Source: Pectinophora gossypiella (lineage: Eukaryota; Arthropoda; Insecta; Lepidoptera; Gelechiidae). Taken from it: 64,000 nt of DNA. The notes beneath the pieces were generated by a model. That model was not told the DNA's origin, made no database searches, and was given only the letters and a program-made list of their open reading frames with translations. The stretch lies in assembly GCF_024362695.1 (NCBI RefSeq), contig NC_065406.1, positions 4,650,001-4,714,000 of the forward strand. The letters are read 5' to 3'. Below, piece after piece: positions 10,476 to 21,298 of the stretch. The position numbers and the translations under genes were made by a program. Each line of letters starts with the position of its first letter. The first letter of the stretch is position 1.

Positions 10476-10793
10476 ATCATCTCCCTAACATTATCCCGTC
10501 TTTCACAAGGTCTGTTTACCTAACCTGAAGATTTGACACGTCCGGCTTTTTACAGAATCGACTGCCTGTCTGACCTTCCTACCCGCGAAGGGAAATCAGA
10601 CCAATACAGGTACCTCCGAAAATGTATTTGTCGGGAATGTGGGTTTCATCACGATGTTTTCTTTCACCGCTGAGCACGTGATAATCATTTATGATCTAAA
10701 CATGAATTCGAAAATAAATTCGACAAACATTGGTTTAGGACTGCGAACCTGCAACCTCAAAGTAAGAGACAAGTGTTCTACACCACCAAAATA
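10476..10793 (-). mobile_element. SINE-D copy
   Basis: Minus-strand copy covering almost the whole family: the CATCATCTCCCTAACATTAT end, CCTAACCTGAAG, GACTGCCTGTCTGACCTTCC, TGAGCACGTGATAATCAT and the B box region GAACCTGCAACCTC. The outermost head is lost. Confidence 0.8.
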
Positions 10794-10799
10794 AGAAGC

Positions 10800-11580
10800 T
10801 ATAACTTTCAGTCACTTTTAATACAAAGTCCTAAGATAAATGTGATAAACCGTATGGTAACCACAAATACGTAGAAAAAATAAATTATGTTTACATTTTA
10901 CGGTTAATATAATAAATAAACGTAAACATTAAAAAACAGATTCCTATACTTGATTTAGTCTGAAAGCAAATTGTTGGTCCCATCGAAATAACAGTTACTC
11001 CAGTAACTCGAACACAGGTAACGCCATAGACAAGCGTTGTCGAGAGACGTTGGCGGAGTCCGCTCGACAAGTCTCACAACATAAAAAATATATATCAAGC
11101 TCGCGGGACAAAATGACAACTGACGTGTGTCTCATACATTTGTCCCGTAGTGAAAACGCAGCTTAATACGGACTTCGACGAATACTTAGACGCAACGAAT
11201 TTTTAAGTAGATATATAAACATCATTCGTCTTTTGGTCGAACCCCGTGATATTTGTCGCATCTCACTCATCCATGCCGCGGTGGCAGGAAGAAATGAAAG
11301 ATAAATAAAACGAAAGTAATTTAGCATGTTGGAGTGGTTCCTTATATCTTTGAAAATAAATAACGAGAAGGTCCAGTGTATCTGAGAAGTAACAGGTGGG
11401 GTCGAGGGGACGTGAAGGGACGGAACCGGGAGACGACTTGGCGAATATATTTATATAACGAGTAGGTATATGCCCATGTCGCCACCGACTTTCAATTTGG
11501 GAATATTGACAGAAAAGATGAGCACGTAATATTTTTATGTTTTGCAAAAACATCTTTTCTCCGTGTTTTTGCTTTTATCT
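10800..11580. other. Unassigned stretch
   Basis: A 96-codon minus-strand frame at 11263-11553 has no recognisable motif. No repeat family is identified. Confidence 0.45.
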
Positions 11581-11582
11581 TC

Positions 11583-11998
11583 ACTTCATCATCTCCTTCT
11601 TTTTGTTTTTCCGAGATCCGGTTACCCAACCTGAACCTGAAATCTGGCACGTAGAGGTTATTAGTTGACAACTTTGCTTGGCTGTCAAATACTTACACAA
11701 GTTCACCGCTTCTTTATTTTTTATTGGTAAGGCAAGACCTCAGTACAAAATGCAGCTCTATGCCATCTTCTGATAACTTGTGGAATTTACGTGTGAATTA
11801 TATTTATAACGTGTGTTGCGTTCATTAACATCCTGCAAGTGTTACCTGATCAGATGAATTTCACAGGTCTAATTTTTTACAGAAGCGATTGTTTGACCTT
11901 CCAACCCACGAAAGCAAAACCAGCCCAAAACAAGTTTTGGTCACGCCCTTCGAAACACATTTTTCACAGGTTTCCTCACAATGTCTTCCTTCGCCGCT
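11583..11998 (-). mobile_element. SINE-D, broken copy
   Basis: The tail piece at 11583-11650 and the middle piece at 11842-11998 are both minus-strand SINE-D. They are separated by about 190 bp of unrelated sequence, so an old copy has been split by an insertion or rearrangement. Another SINE-D begins at 12027 in the opposite orientation. Confidence 0.65.
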
Positions 11999-12026
11999 GT
12001 TAAGTGTACAAATAAGTTGTGTGTGT

Positions 12027-12360
12027 GAGCCGTGGTAGCCCAGTTGGTAGAACGCTTGCCTCTCATTTTCCAGGTGGCAGGTTCAAATCCAACAGCACAG
12101 GCTTAAACCAATGACTGTTGAATTTGATTTCGAATTCACATTTGGATCACAAATGATTATCACATGCTAAGTGGTAAAAGAAAACATCGCGAGGAAACCC
12201 ACATTCCCGAGAAATACATTTACGGAGGTATGTGACCTAACCTGTATGAGGCTGGTTTTAACTTCGCGGGCTGGGAGGTCAGACAGGCAGTCGCTTCTGT
12301 AAAAAAGCGGATCTGATCATCAGGTTAGGTAAGCGGACCCTGCGAAAAACGATAAAATAG
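12027..12360 (+). mobile_element. SINE-D, near full length
   Basis: The plus-strand head GAGCCGTGGTAGCCCAGTTG has the tRNA-like A box, and a B box follows (GGTTCAAATCC). Then come AATGATTATCACATGC, GTGACCTAACCTGTATGAGG, GTCAGACAGGCAGTCGCTTC and AGGTTAGGTAAGCGGACCC. Confidence 0.9.
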
Positions 12361-13485
12361 TTTTCTACTCTCGTTTAGACAGCGGGTCCAATATTGGCAG
12401 GATCCTTAGAACCACTGACACGTATGATTGATCGCGGATAACGCAAACAAATACACCCATCATGCGAACCTTCACACAGTTACATTTGAAAAATACGATA
12501 CAGTAAATATATATCATAGATACCCCTTATTTACTTAGATGATCGAGGAAATAAAGTTTACATTTGCTATCTGACTTGAGCCGGGTTCTCAATTTACGAG
12601 TAATCGCAAACCAAGTGCACCCGAACCCGAAAGAGAGAGACAGAGTTATTCCGATAACTACTCCCCTTTTCCCACCTTCCTTTCCTTTTTTTCCCGAGCA
12701 AGGGAGATAATACGTAAATCTATATATTATATTTTATTTTATGTGACATAAAGTAATAAAATTATCATGAATACACAGTTGCGGCGCAATGTTATAAGTT
12801 ATTTGGTTAATAGAACCTTTCTATTTACGTAAAATATAGGCAATAAAAGGTCACAGTCTGCTAGATATAAGTATTATATAAACATACACATAACATACGT
12901 ATGAGTATGGTATTCGTATAAAACTTAGAGTATCAGTATTTCCTTCTAATTCTCACCATAAGATCACACGGATTTCTACTCGCTACGATCCTAGAACACC
13001 ACTTTCGATTCTTCAACTTTCATCAAACTCGCCTTTCTTAAAACATCCTGAATTTAATCACGTTTTCTCTTCACACTCTATCACTTACATTCGAATCATG
13101 AATCAGTTTTGTTTATTTGTGCACATGATGATAAATTCATTCATTTCATTACTTCGTGAATAAGTATTGTTTCAGAGTTCGTGCCGCGTTCAATTACAAT
13201 CTTTCAATAACCTATACCTAATATCAATTTCACATTTACCTAAAGCAACCAAAATATTAATGTAAACTGCATTCAATGCATTAACAAAGCAGTTCATTGA
13301 ATTGGACGTTACTGAAATGAAGGTACGTACCTTCGGGCCCAAATTGTGTTAGTCCGGAAATTCAAGGGAAATTTAAAATCAACTCTGCGACCGCAGCGCC
13401 AATAGATTTTGTTTCGAAACGTGACTGTCATTAAAGTCGTTATTTCACGGTTTTAAAACATACATACTTAACACGACATAAGCTC
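12361..13485. other. Unassigned AT-rich stretch
   Basis: No gene, RNA or family is recognised. A short GAAAGAGAGAGACAGAG run lies near 12630. Confidence 0.5.
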
Positions 13486-13489
13486 ATAA

Positions 13490-13590
13490 CAATATCCCAA
13501 ATATGGTAGTCGGAGATATATCCATCGCAGAATGAACTAAGTACCCATTACCGAGCTTTCTGTTAGACCAATGTGATAATTAGTGGTAAG
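13490..13590 (+). repeat. Repeat S copy
   Basis: It contains GGTAGTCGGAGATATATCCA, then GAACTAAGTACCCATTACCG and GAGCTTTCTGTTAGACCAAT. It is collinear with 3778-3883. Confidence 0.7.
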
Positions 13591-13674
13591 TATACATAAC
13601 TTTAAGGAATTATTTAGATTTTTTTTACGAAAAAGCACATCCTACTGTATGCATTTTTAAATTTCTGTGTTGGA

Positions 13675-13855
13675 ATTATGACGTTGACAGTGATTCCCTA
13701 ACGGCGATTCCTGCTACGGTGCGAAAACATTAAAACAGTTGTTACCATAACTGTATTATAACATCAAAACTCGCTGGACATGGAATCGCTGTAGCGGGAG
13801 TCGCCATTCAGGGAGTCGCTGTCTACGCCATAATTCTTATTGCGCACTTAGGTAC
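13675..13855 (+). repeat. Repeat F, copy 1
   Basis: It contains GTAGCGGGAGTCGCCATTCA, then CGCTGTC and GCCATAATTC, shared with 34690-34790. The class is unknown. Confidence 0.55.
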
Positions 13856-14067
13856 TTTTATATGTGTAAATGTGAAATTGCAATATGGATTTTTAGACTA
13901 ATTGCTTAAACTTGGCCTTTATATACCCCGTAAAGGTTTTATTGCAAAAATATCGTGTTGTTTTGCCTATAATAATTGAGATCATAAAACAAACAACTAA
14001 ATTAATTAATATTCAATGTACGATGATTACCCACTGTTCGTATTTCCATGTTCTATAATGTAAAATA

Positions 14068-14210
14068 TCTAAGTACACTAATATTATAAAGAGTTAAAGT
14101 ATGTGAGTTTGTTTATAGGACATAACCTTTCAACAACTGAACCGACTTTTAAAATTCTTTCACAAGTAGTAGGCTAAATAGAGTGTTATAGGCTATTACA
14201 TGATAACAGA
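14068..14210 (+). mobile_element. Helitron 5' end relic
   Basis: It begins TCTAAGTACACTAATATTAT after an A, then AAAGAG, a GTTTGTTT-like stretch and CCGACTTTTAAAATTCTTTC. This matches my memory of lepidopteran non-autonomous Helitron 5' ends. No 3' CTAG end is found nearby, so it is truncated. Confidence 0.5.
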
Positions 14211-15495
14211 AGTCGCCAGTGGAAATATATCTTATATAGGTATAATCATTCTTATATAGGTATCTGGTACCTACATAAAGTAACGCTCGCATCTTTATCG
14301 CAGTAGATCGAGACGCAAGTAATCAGTTATTGTCTATTCAACCCCGTAGGCCTGATACATGTGCCATGTAAGTTGTACAATTTCATTTAGTCTCACTAAG
14401 TCCTTTCACGTGATGAACAAAAGCCGTATCTTGCTCGAGATATCTACATCTGCCCCACAAAAGCTCTAATGTAATGTCTTGACTAAAGTATCAGACACGT
14501 TAAAGGTAGCGACACGGGTCCTATTCTTGTATTAAATAGTTTAAGTACGTACGTTAGAAACTAAATACTAATGATTTTAAATTTAAATCAAAGTAAAAAG
14601 AAGTAGGTAAAATTAAGGTGAAATAAAATTCTGTGGTGAAATACTTTGAATCGTCAATTTTTACATAACAAATATCTCATCCGCCTAAGAAAAACCTCGG
14701 CACACGGCCCATGACGTTCTTGTTTTTTAAAAAAAAAAATAGGGCACGTGGATAGGTAAATATAAAAAAAAACTGCTTAGTATGCACATTGCTTTACTTT
14801 TTAAATTTATACTTGATAAATGTGGTAAGAATAATCTTAAGTATGTGTTATATGTGTAATATACGTCTTTTATGTATTCATGTGTGGCATAAAATACATA
14901 TCAGAATGATGATGTTATTTATGAGAATATTATAACTTGTAGATAAAAGTAAATAAAAAAAAACTAAAGTCCCAATCCCAATTAGAGATAGCCTCGCCTT
15001 TTTTATATTTTTTTTAATACTTATTTATTTGTGCCTATATAATGTTTAATAAGTATTATTTATAAACAATTTGCACAATATGTTTTATTAAATTAAATAA
15101 AATTTGAATTAAATATGTGTAAACGTCTCTAGTATCTTAAAGCAATAATATACAAATGAACTAACATTATTATTAATAACATAACATTATTTATATATTT
15201 TTTTCTCGATACCCGCTCCACTCACTCAGTAACCACAGTGCATAATAGTCACATGCTCTGCTAGTCAGCGATCGTCATAGACAGACAATCGTCGACACGT
15301 CTGGAGATACAACCGACTTACAACGTTCGCATGATGTCGACTGCATTGAAAGCTCTTCCCATATTATGTAGGTATTGTAGAACTTAATCGAGTATTTATT
15401 AATCAGCGATATATTTTATAGGACAGGGAAAATATTGGGGTTTTTGAAGTGATTATCCATTTTTAATTATCTCTATTATACTCATGTACACACGT
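14211..15495. other. Unassigned, very AT-rich
   Basis: There is a 13-bp direct repeat, CTTATATAGGTAT, at about 14231 and 14250, plus several A-runs. Nothing coding is seen. Confidence 0.5.
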
Positions 15496-15498
15496 TGG

Positions 15499-15740
15499 AG
15501 CCGTGGTAGTCCAGTTAGTAGAACGCTTGCCTCTCACTTTGAGGTCGCAGGTTCGAATCCAGCACAGACCTAAATCAATGATTGTCGAATTTATACCTAA
15601 CCTAACCTGTATCGGGCTGGTTTTCCCTCGCGAGTTTGGAAGGTCAGACAGGCAGTCGCTTCTGTAAATACCGGACCTGTCAAATCTTCACGTTAGGTAA
15701 ACGGACCCGATGACAAACGGGATAATGCTAGAAGGATGAT
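15499..15740 (+). mobile_element. SINE-D with middle deletion
   Basis: The head at 15499-15575 includes the B box GGTTCGAATCC. It then jumps to ACCTAACCTGTATCGGGCTG, the CAGACAGGCAGTCGCTTCTG block and GGGATAATGCTAGAAGGATG at the end. About 70 bp of the middle is absent. Confidence 0.85.
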
Positions 15741-16007
15741 AAATGAGTATCATAGCATAGATTGCCTTTTTGTAGCGGATTCCGAATAATAGACAACTCT
15801 TTAATTTATTTATTTATACGTATGGCTTATTTTATAAAGTCAAATAAGTTACAGAACTATATATTCACATCTCATTTGTCTTCTGTTAAATTTTTATGGA
15901 GATTAAACCGTCTCAGATCACTTTGGAGCTCTTAACTTACTTATTGGTCACGATCAACTAGGAACTTATGATTACATAGTTTCTAAGTTTATTTTCTTGA
16001 TTTGTGA

Positions 16008-16365
16008 TATTATCATCATCACCCTCCTGCCCTTATACCCCTTCAGGCGGGGTCGGCACAACATGTATTCCTCTTCCATTCATTTCTGTCGTCATCTCAG
16101 TACTCACACCTTTCACACACATATCCTTCTTTACACAATCCATCCACACTTTGGGTCGTCCCCTAACCCACATGCATACCATGCTAACCTGTTGCTCCTC
16201 AATTTCTCACTAACCCGCGCTACTTTGACTTCCTCTTATAATTCATTCTTATTCTTGTCCATTCTGGTCACACCACATTCGCATCTCTGCCACGTGTACT
16301 CTTCTTTCATCCGTCTCCTTTGACGCCCAACACTCGGAACCATACAGCACGACAGTTCTTAGGAC
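16008..16365 (-). mobile_element. LINE reverse-transcriptase C-terminal relic
   Basis: The minus strand encodes TVVLYGSECWASK, HVAEMRMW, then after a frameshift CGVTRMDKNKNE, VARVSEKLRS and RLAWYACG, and ends in GTGATGATGATA. These are typical C-terminal motifs following the RT domain of RTE-like non-LTR elements, as I recall them. Several stops and a frameshift make it dead. It is a different lineage from 17391-17795. Confidence 0.8.
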
Positions 16366-16379
16366 TAAAAGCTCCTTCA

Positions 16380-17390
16380 GCCATTTAGCTGCGTTTTTTG
16401 CAAGAGCAAATCTATAGAAAACTACTTCAAAAAATATACTATAACATTTTAGATTTCTGAATCTTATCACTATGCTATTTATTCCCAGTTAAAAAAAACA
16501 TTACTAGATTGATAGACCACTATCCACGTTTAATAAATAATTACGCAAATGTCAAAAGAAAACTATTAATCGCTGCGTATAACTTAAATTGGAATAACTG
16601 AACATAGTTACACCACAGAGGACACTATCACACGGATATATTTGGACGATTTTAACAGAGGGATTGTATTCTATCTATCTAACCATTATAATGGGTGATA
16701 GACTGATTACCTGTCACCATACGATTCATCAATTTAGTTGTCTAATTACATGTGTCACTGCGATTAGGTTCGGACGTGAGGTCAAATTTTTATAACGGCA
16801 TCTATATTATTTTTGGGGAACGTACCCTGGAAAATACCTCATTGAATTATCGAGAGAAAATCCACCAATTGAATTGATGTGTTGTGTGACTTTAGCAAAA
16901 TAAAGCAATCCTATTGGTTGTTTTTTCTTCACAGCTCACATACAGCGTCGCTTACTCGCTCTGAATCAATGGACGGGGTAACCTAACAGAACAACCCTAG
17001 CAATTTTACTTCGGCGTAGAAGTGCTACGCGCTACATAGCTACGATTTTGCTACGTCTGGCGTTTATCGCATACAGAGCAATATTATTATCATGCATTTT
17101 CCTTTATTATTTTATAGGTTTACTTTGAATCTCAAAATCATACTGGTTTACGGTTATAGAATGTACTATTGCTTGCTGGACAACGATATCTTTAATTTGT
17201 AAAAGAGAGGACAATACACTGCAATTTAGTAACTAAGCATCACGCCTTTATCTTCCAAGGTAGAAGTGCAATCACTCATCGCGAGCTATGTGTAGGTAAG
17301 TCCCATATGCATATAGGGATACTTATTGCTATTAACACAAATCTTGAAAACCACGTGTTGTCGATTTTTTATAATCTCAACATGAATTGA
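16380..17390. other. Mostly unassigned
   Basis: This holds repeat L at about 16795-16845 and a repeat S fragment near 17235-17320 (AAGCATCACGCC...CATCGCGAG). Otherwise no feature is recognised. Confidence 0.45.
16795..16845 (+). repeat. Repeat L, copy 1
   Basis: It contains CATCTATATTATTTTTGGGG then AACGTA. A similar segment lies at 38380-38430. Confidence 0.45.
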
Positions 17391-17795
17391 GACGTGGCCG
17401 CTTACTATGGGTCTCGTGAGGAGGCTCGGTGTCGCTCAGCGGGCAATGGAGAGAGCTATGTTCGGTATTTCCCTGCTCGATCGAATCAGAAATGAGGAGA
17501 TCCGCAGAAGAACTAAAGTCACCGACATATCTCGGAGAATTGCAAAGCTGAAGTGGCAGTGGGCAGGACACATAGCGAGGAGAACCGATGGCCGATGGGG
17601 CGGAAAGGTTCTAGAATGGCGACCACGTGTCGGACGACGCTCAGTGGGTAGGCCCGCTACAAGGTGGACCGACCATCTGGTGAAGGTCGCAGGAAGCCGC
17701 TGGATGCGGGCAGCGCAGGACCGATCGTCGTGGAGATCCTTGGGGGAGGCCTATGCCCAGCAGTGGGCGTCATACGGCTAATGATGATGATGATG
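17391..17795 (+). mobile_element. RTE-type LINE 3' end with partial ORF2
   Basis: A 5'-truncated non-LTR element whose last coding segment is still open. A 124-residue frame (17407-17781) contains MGLVRRLGVAQRAMERAMFG, RIRNEEIRRRTKVTDI, KWQWAGHIARRTDGRWG, GRPATRWTDHL and a final QQWASYG. This is the conserved tail that follows the RT domain in RTE-like elements. The frame stops at TAA inside the ATG-repeat tail (GGCTAATGATGATGATG). It is flanked by ATGAATTGA at 17382-17390 and 17796-17804, a 9-bp duplication that partly overlaps the tail motif. It has no endonuclease or catalytic RT region, so it cannot move by itself. The intact frame suggests a fairly recent insertion. Confidence 0.92.
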
Positions 17796-17804
17796 ATGAA
17801 TTGA

Positions 17805-18260
17805 AACTCATAAAGCGTAATTTAATTCAGTTTACATAATTAAACACACAGTTACGCGTGTAAGATAATGTTAATGTGTAGTGTATGTGTAAAACGATGT
17901 TGTTTGTATGAAGTGTCCGTGGTGTGATGATGGTTAAACCTAAAGTAAGCATATATTAGGTATTTAAGGAATTCATTTACAAAATAACATTACCCACTCC
18001 AAAATACTAAGCGTCTTTACCAATTTTCTTCCAAAATAAACACAAAGTAAGAGAAACTTACAAAATTGGACGGCATTATTTGAAGGCCGAAACTCATCGC
18101 ACGTCAAACATCAAACGCAGTTGTTGACGTATGTCACTCAAACGTCACGGAAGTTTGCCAATATAAATGTAAATGGAATGACGACTGGTATAAATAAAAC
18201 AAACATACATTTACTCGCATTGCAGTACCACTGTAGAAAAGTTTACAACTTTCTCTCTCA
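17805..18260. other. Unassigned stretch
   Basis: No feature is recognised. Confidence 0.5.
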
Positions 18261-18262
18261 TT

Positions 18263-18480
18263 TTATTTAAGAGCTGCGCTCTTGTCGATGGGGTAATCGC
18301 CATTACTCCATAGATAGAGCGTGTAGAACGGTGGATGCCCCATTCGCCTTTCGTTCCGCAGTACACCGACCAATTTCTCAATCGGTGATGTTCTAGCTAG
18401 AGCCCTATCAGAATCCATTTCCTCGGCCTCCAACGAGTTCTGATACCACTGCTGCCCGGCATCAGGGGAGCGCTTTTTTG
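18263..18480 (-). mobile_element. SINE-E, longest copy, open frame
   Basis: The minus strand ends GACAAGAGCGCAGCTCTTAA, as in the 20145 and 26532 copies. The whole element is open in one frame, including SPDAGQQWYQNSLEAEEMDS, VLRNERRMGHPPFYTLYLWS and a final DKSAALK. The 104-residue frame extends upstream (to 18577) into unrelated AT-rich DNA. I do not recognise the peptide. It may be a chance open frame in a non-coding retroposon, or the C-terminus of a LINE protein. Confidence 0.6.
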
Positions 18481-18484
18481 CTTT

Positions 18485-19118
18485 TACAACTTTAGAATTC
18501 TTAAAATTTATTACCAGTAAATAAATTTCTCTAACATCTTCAAAGCTTAATTTTACAACTATCAAAATCAAAAACATTCATTCTTAATTTTATAAGTACG
18601 AAATTAACTTTGTACTTGTGTCTATTAGGGCTGATTTTTAAATAAACGGCAAAATTATTTATCCAACCAAAATTCAAATTTGGAACATTTTATTCTACGT
18701 ATACCTGACCATTTGAGATATCGACCGACAGTGAGTCGTCTTCTACGCGGACCGAAAACCTAGAAAAATCCATAATACTATGCCCTTGATTTCTTTGACA
18801 TGGCCTTGTGGCCATATGATAGAATATTAATGTAAGTAAGTATTTAGAAATAATTCTAAATGCATCAAAAAAATATAAGTTTAAAAACTATGGAAAAATC
18901 ACGCCCTGAGAGTTTGCTTACCACGGCATTCGACCACAGCTATCCCTAAACATAATTATACGGAATAATTACAGAGAGATATTGTCTTCTTTAGAATTTT
19001 TTAGAGCGAGATTTTTTCCATGGTGAGGTTTCAGTTTTTAAACTTATATTTTTGATTTATAGCTAAAACCTATCCGGAATATGTCTGAGCAGTTATGAAA
19101 AAAATTTTTTTTTGTCCT
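18485..19118. other. Unassigned stretch
   Basis: Nothing is recognised. The sequence is AT-rich. Confidence 0.5.
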
Positions 19119-19119
19119 C

Positions 19120-19375
19120 AGTTTATATCCTGTAGAGGGCGCCACACTGAGAGCATGACGTCACGTTTCCTATAACCACCGGACGATCAAGACGTTTACG
19201 ACATCATCTCTAAGAAGCTAAGAAGTGACATCTCATTTGTTAAATTCTGACAGGTGGTTTAGAAGTTAGGTGGGAACAGACGTGCATGTCGTTTTTATAA
19301 TATTCATACACACATTATATACATAGTGAAACACATAACCCTCCATTTTGCATCGCTGCAGTCGGGTAAAAACTT
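19120..19375 (+). repeat. Repeat I, copy 1
   Basis: It contains GTAGAGGGCGCCACACTGAG, GGTTTAGAAGTTAGGTGGGA, ACAGACGT and AAACACATAACCCTCC, and ends GCAGTCGGGTAAAAA. It is collinear with 62478-62675. The ending suggests the 3' end of a non-LTR element. Confidence 0.65.
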
Positions 19376-19379
19376 GCTA

Positions 19380-20140
19380 TATTGAGGTACGATTCTCTTA
19401 TATGTAAGTACTCGCTTTTTGTATCACTCACGACGTATATCAAACCGAAGCGAGGGAAGCAAGCCTTGCGGAATTAATAACCCTCCTGTACTCGCATGTT
19501 GGAATACAAGATGAAAACTACCTACCATATAGTTTTATTTGAAAGGAAACTTTCCTATACAGTGCCTTGTTCAATGCGTAGTGGGATGAAAAGTAAAACT
19601 TAAAAATAAAGTAAGTATACTGTAAGTACAAGTTTTGTGTTTTGTTTTTTATAGACCAAGAGCTCTTAGACTGTGATTTCAACCCACACCGTAGAAAAAG
19701 ATATGACTGCTGTAAGTTCTTTCTTACACATTATTGTGCACGCGCTTAGTTTATGTAGCTAAATGCAGAAGCAAAAAAGTACTTCGGTCAGCCAAAAAAA
19801 ACAAAGTAATTACAAGCTGGGCAAAATGAATTAAAGTATACGTACTTGCTTGTTATAGTTATAGAGAAAAACCAGTGCAAAGCCAAAATCGATTTGATTC
19901 TAGGAAATGGAGTAAACAGTGACGAGTTATTATCAGTAAAATTTCCACTCTCTACTTATTTTGAATGATTTTATGTTGAAAATTAACGAAACCGCGTTGA
20001 AAATTTAATTAATGATAAAAGCCCACATACTTTATTTACATGGTTGAATCTGAAAGCTCTCACAACATGGCGGCTATTAATAATATATTAATGGAACTAT
20101 CATTCAGATAGCAACCTGAATTTCATTATTGTTAATGCCA
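19380..20140. other. Unassigned stretch
   Basis: No gene or family is recognised. Confidence 0.5.
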
Positions 20141-20144
20141 TCAC

Positions 20145-20240
20145 TAATTTAGTAGTCACGCTCTTGGCGGTGTAGCATTATCCATGATACTTTTTTTAGG
20201 GAAAAATAGGGCAGTGGTTTTTCCTCTTGCCTTCCGCCCC
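20145..20240 (-). mobile_element. SINE-E copy
   Basis: On the minus strand it reads GGGGCGGAAGGCAAGAGG, ACCACTGCCCTATTTTTCCC and GCCAAGAGCGTGACTACTAA. It is collinear with 36641-36747. Confidence 0.75.
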
Positions 20241-20275
20241 AATTGTTAATGTACAGCCTCTAAATATGAAACAGG

Positions 20276-20398
20276 TGCAGTCATGAGCCAATATAATGTA
20301 CCCACTTTAGGACTCTGTCGCACTAACATATTTGACATTAAGTAAGACTTACAGTTCAATTTGTCTAAAAAGTTATTGTGACATGGTACCAAAGTGTA
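20276..20398 (+). repeat. Repeat R, copy 1
   Basis: It contains GTCATGAGCC, GTACCCACTTTAGGACTCTG, CATATTTGACATTAAGT and GTGACATGGTACCAAAGTG. Other copies are 35790-35925 (minus) and 57072-57195 (plus). The class is unknown. Confidence 0.7.
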
Positions 20399-20663
20399 TA
20401 CTATAATGGTTGATAAGAAAAAATGTTGAGTCTTTATTAAATTAACTAGCTTTTGCCCGCGACTTCGTCCGCGTGGCGTGTTATTTAAGAGAGAGATCTT
20501 TGTGTGTGTGGGAGTGCATATCAAATTTCAAGCATCTAACTTATGCAGTTTAGATTTTTTCATACAATTTTTTTCCCAATAACTCCCATTTTTCAAAATA
20601 CAGCCAGAAATAAACTTTATTTTTACTAAGGTATGCATGCATGCAATCAATTGATTGAATTGA

Positions 20664-20830
20664 TTTTTTTTTTATTGATTGTTCATTGAGTTTTAATTTT
20701 AATACACACTTCCTCTCTTCCCTTCAACGTTGCTGTGCCCTACAGGGTCCATGTTTTAGTTCCTATGCCTATGTAACACCCCATTGTACTACATGGAATG
20801 CAATAAATAATTTAATTGAATTGAATTGAA
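20664..20830 (+). mobile_element. LINE 3' tail nested in the Helitron
   Basis: This stretch is missing from the sister Helitron at the corresponding site. It carries GTGCCCTACAGGGTCCATG, ACACCCCATTGTACTACATG, then GCAATAAATAATTTAATTGA and TTGAA repeats, typical of a LINE 3' end. ATTGAATTGA occurs on both sides, but the repeat tail makes the duplication ambiguous. Confidence 0.75.
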
Positions 20831-21298
20831 AACATCTATCTTACGCGGTTTCGATTTTTTCATACAAATGTTTTTTTCCCGCTAACTCCCGTTTCCGTGG
20901 GAATTTTGCAATATCCTGTTGCAAATAAGCTTTAAGTTAACTAAGGTACCTGCATGCCAAATTTCAAGCGTCTAACTTAAGCGGTTTAGATTTTTCATAC
21001 AAAAGGATTTTCCCGCTAATTTCCGTTCCCGTGGGAATTCCGGGAATTCCTTTCTTAGTGCACCTCTACGGTACCTAAGCTATGTTCCTTCCAAATTTCA
21101 AATGCCTACGTTTAGCCGTTCAGGCTATGCGTTGATGTGTCAGTCAGTTTCTCCTTTTATTTAGATTTGATTTTTTCATACAAATGTTTTTTCCCGCTAA
21201 CTACCGTTCCCGTGGGAATTTTGTAATATCCTGTTGCAACTAAGCTTTAAGTTTACTAAAGTACCTGCATGCCAAATTTCAAACGTCTAACTTGAGTG

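Noticed and set aside
11263..11553. 96-codon minus frame as a gene
   Set aside because: No recognised domain, no supporting splice or promoter signal, and its length is within chance for this much DNA.
16500..16520. TTACTAGAT as another Helitron end
   Set aside because: CTAG alone is common; there is no adjacent GC-rich hairpin and no matching 5' end.
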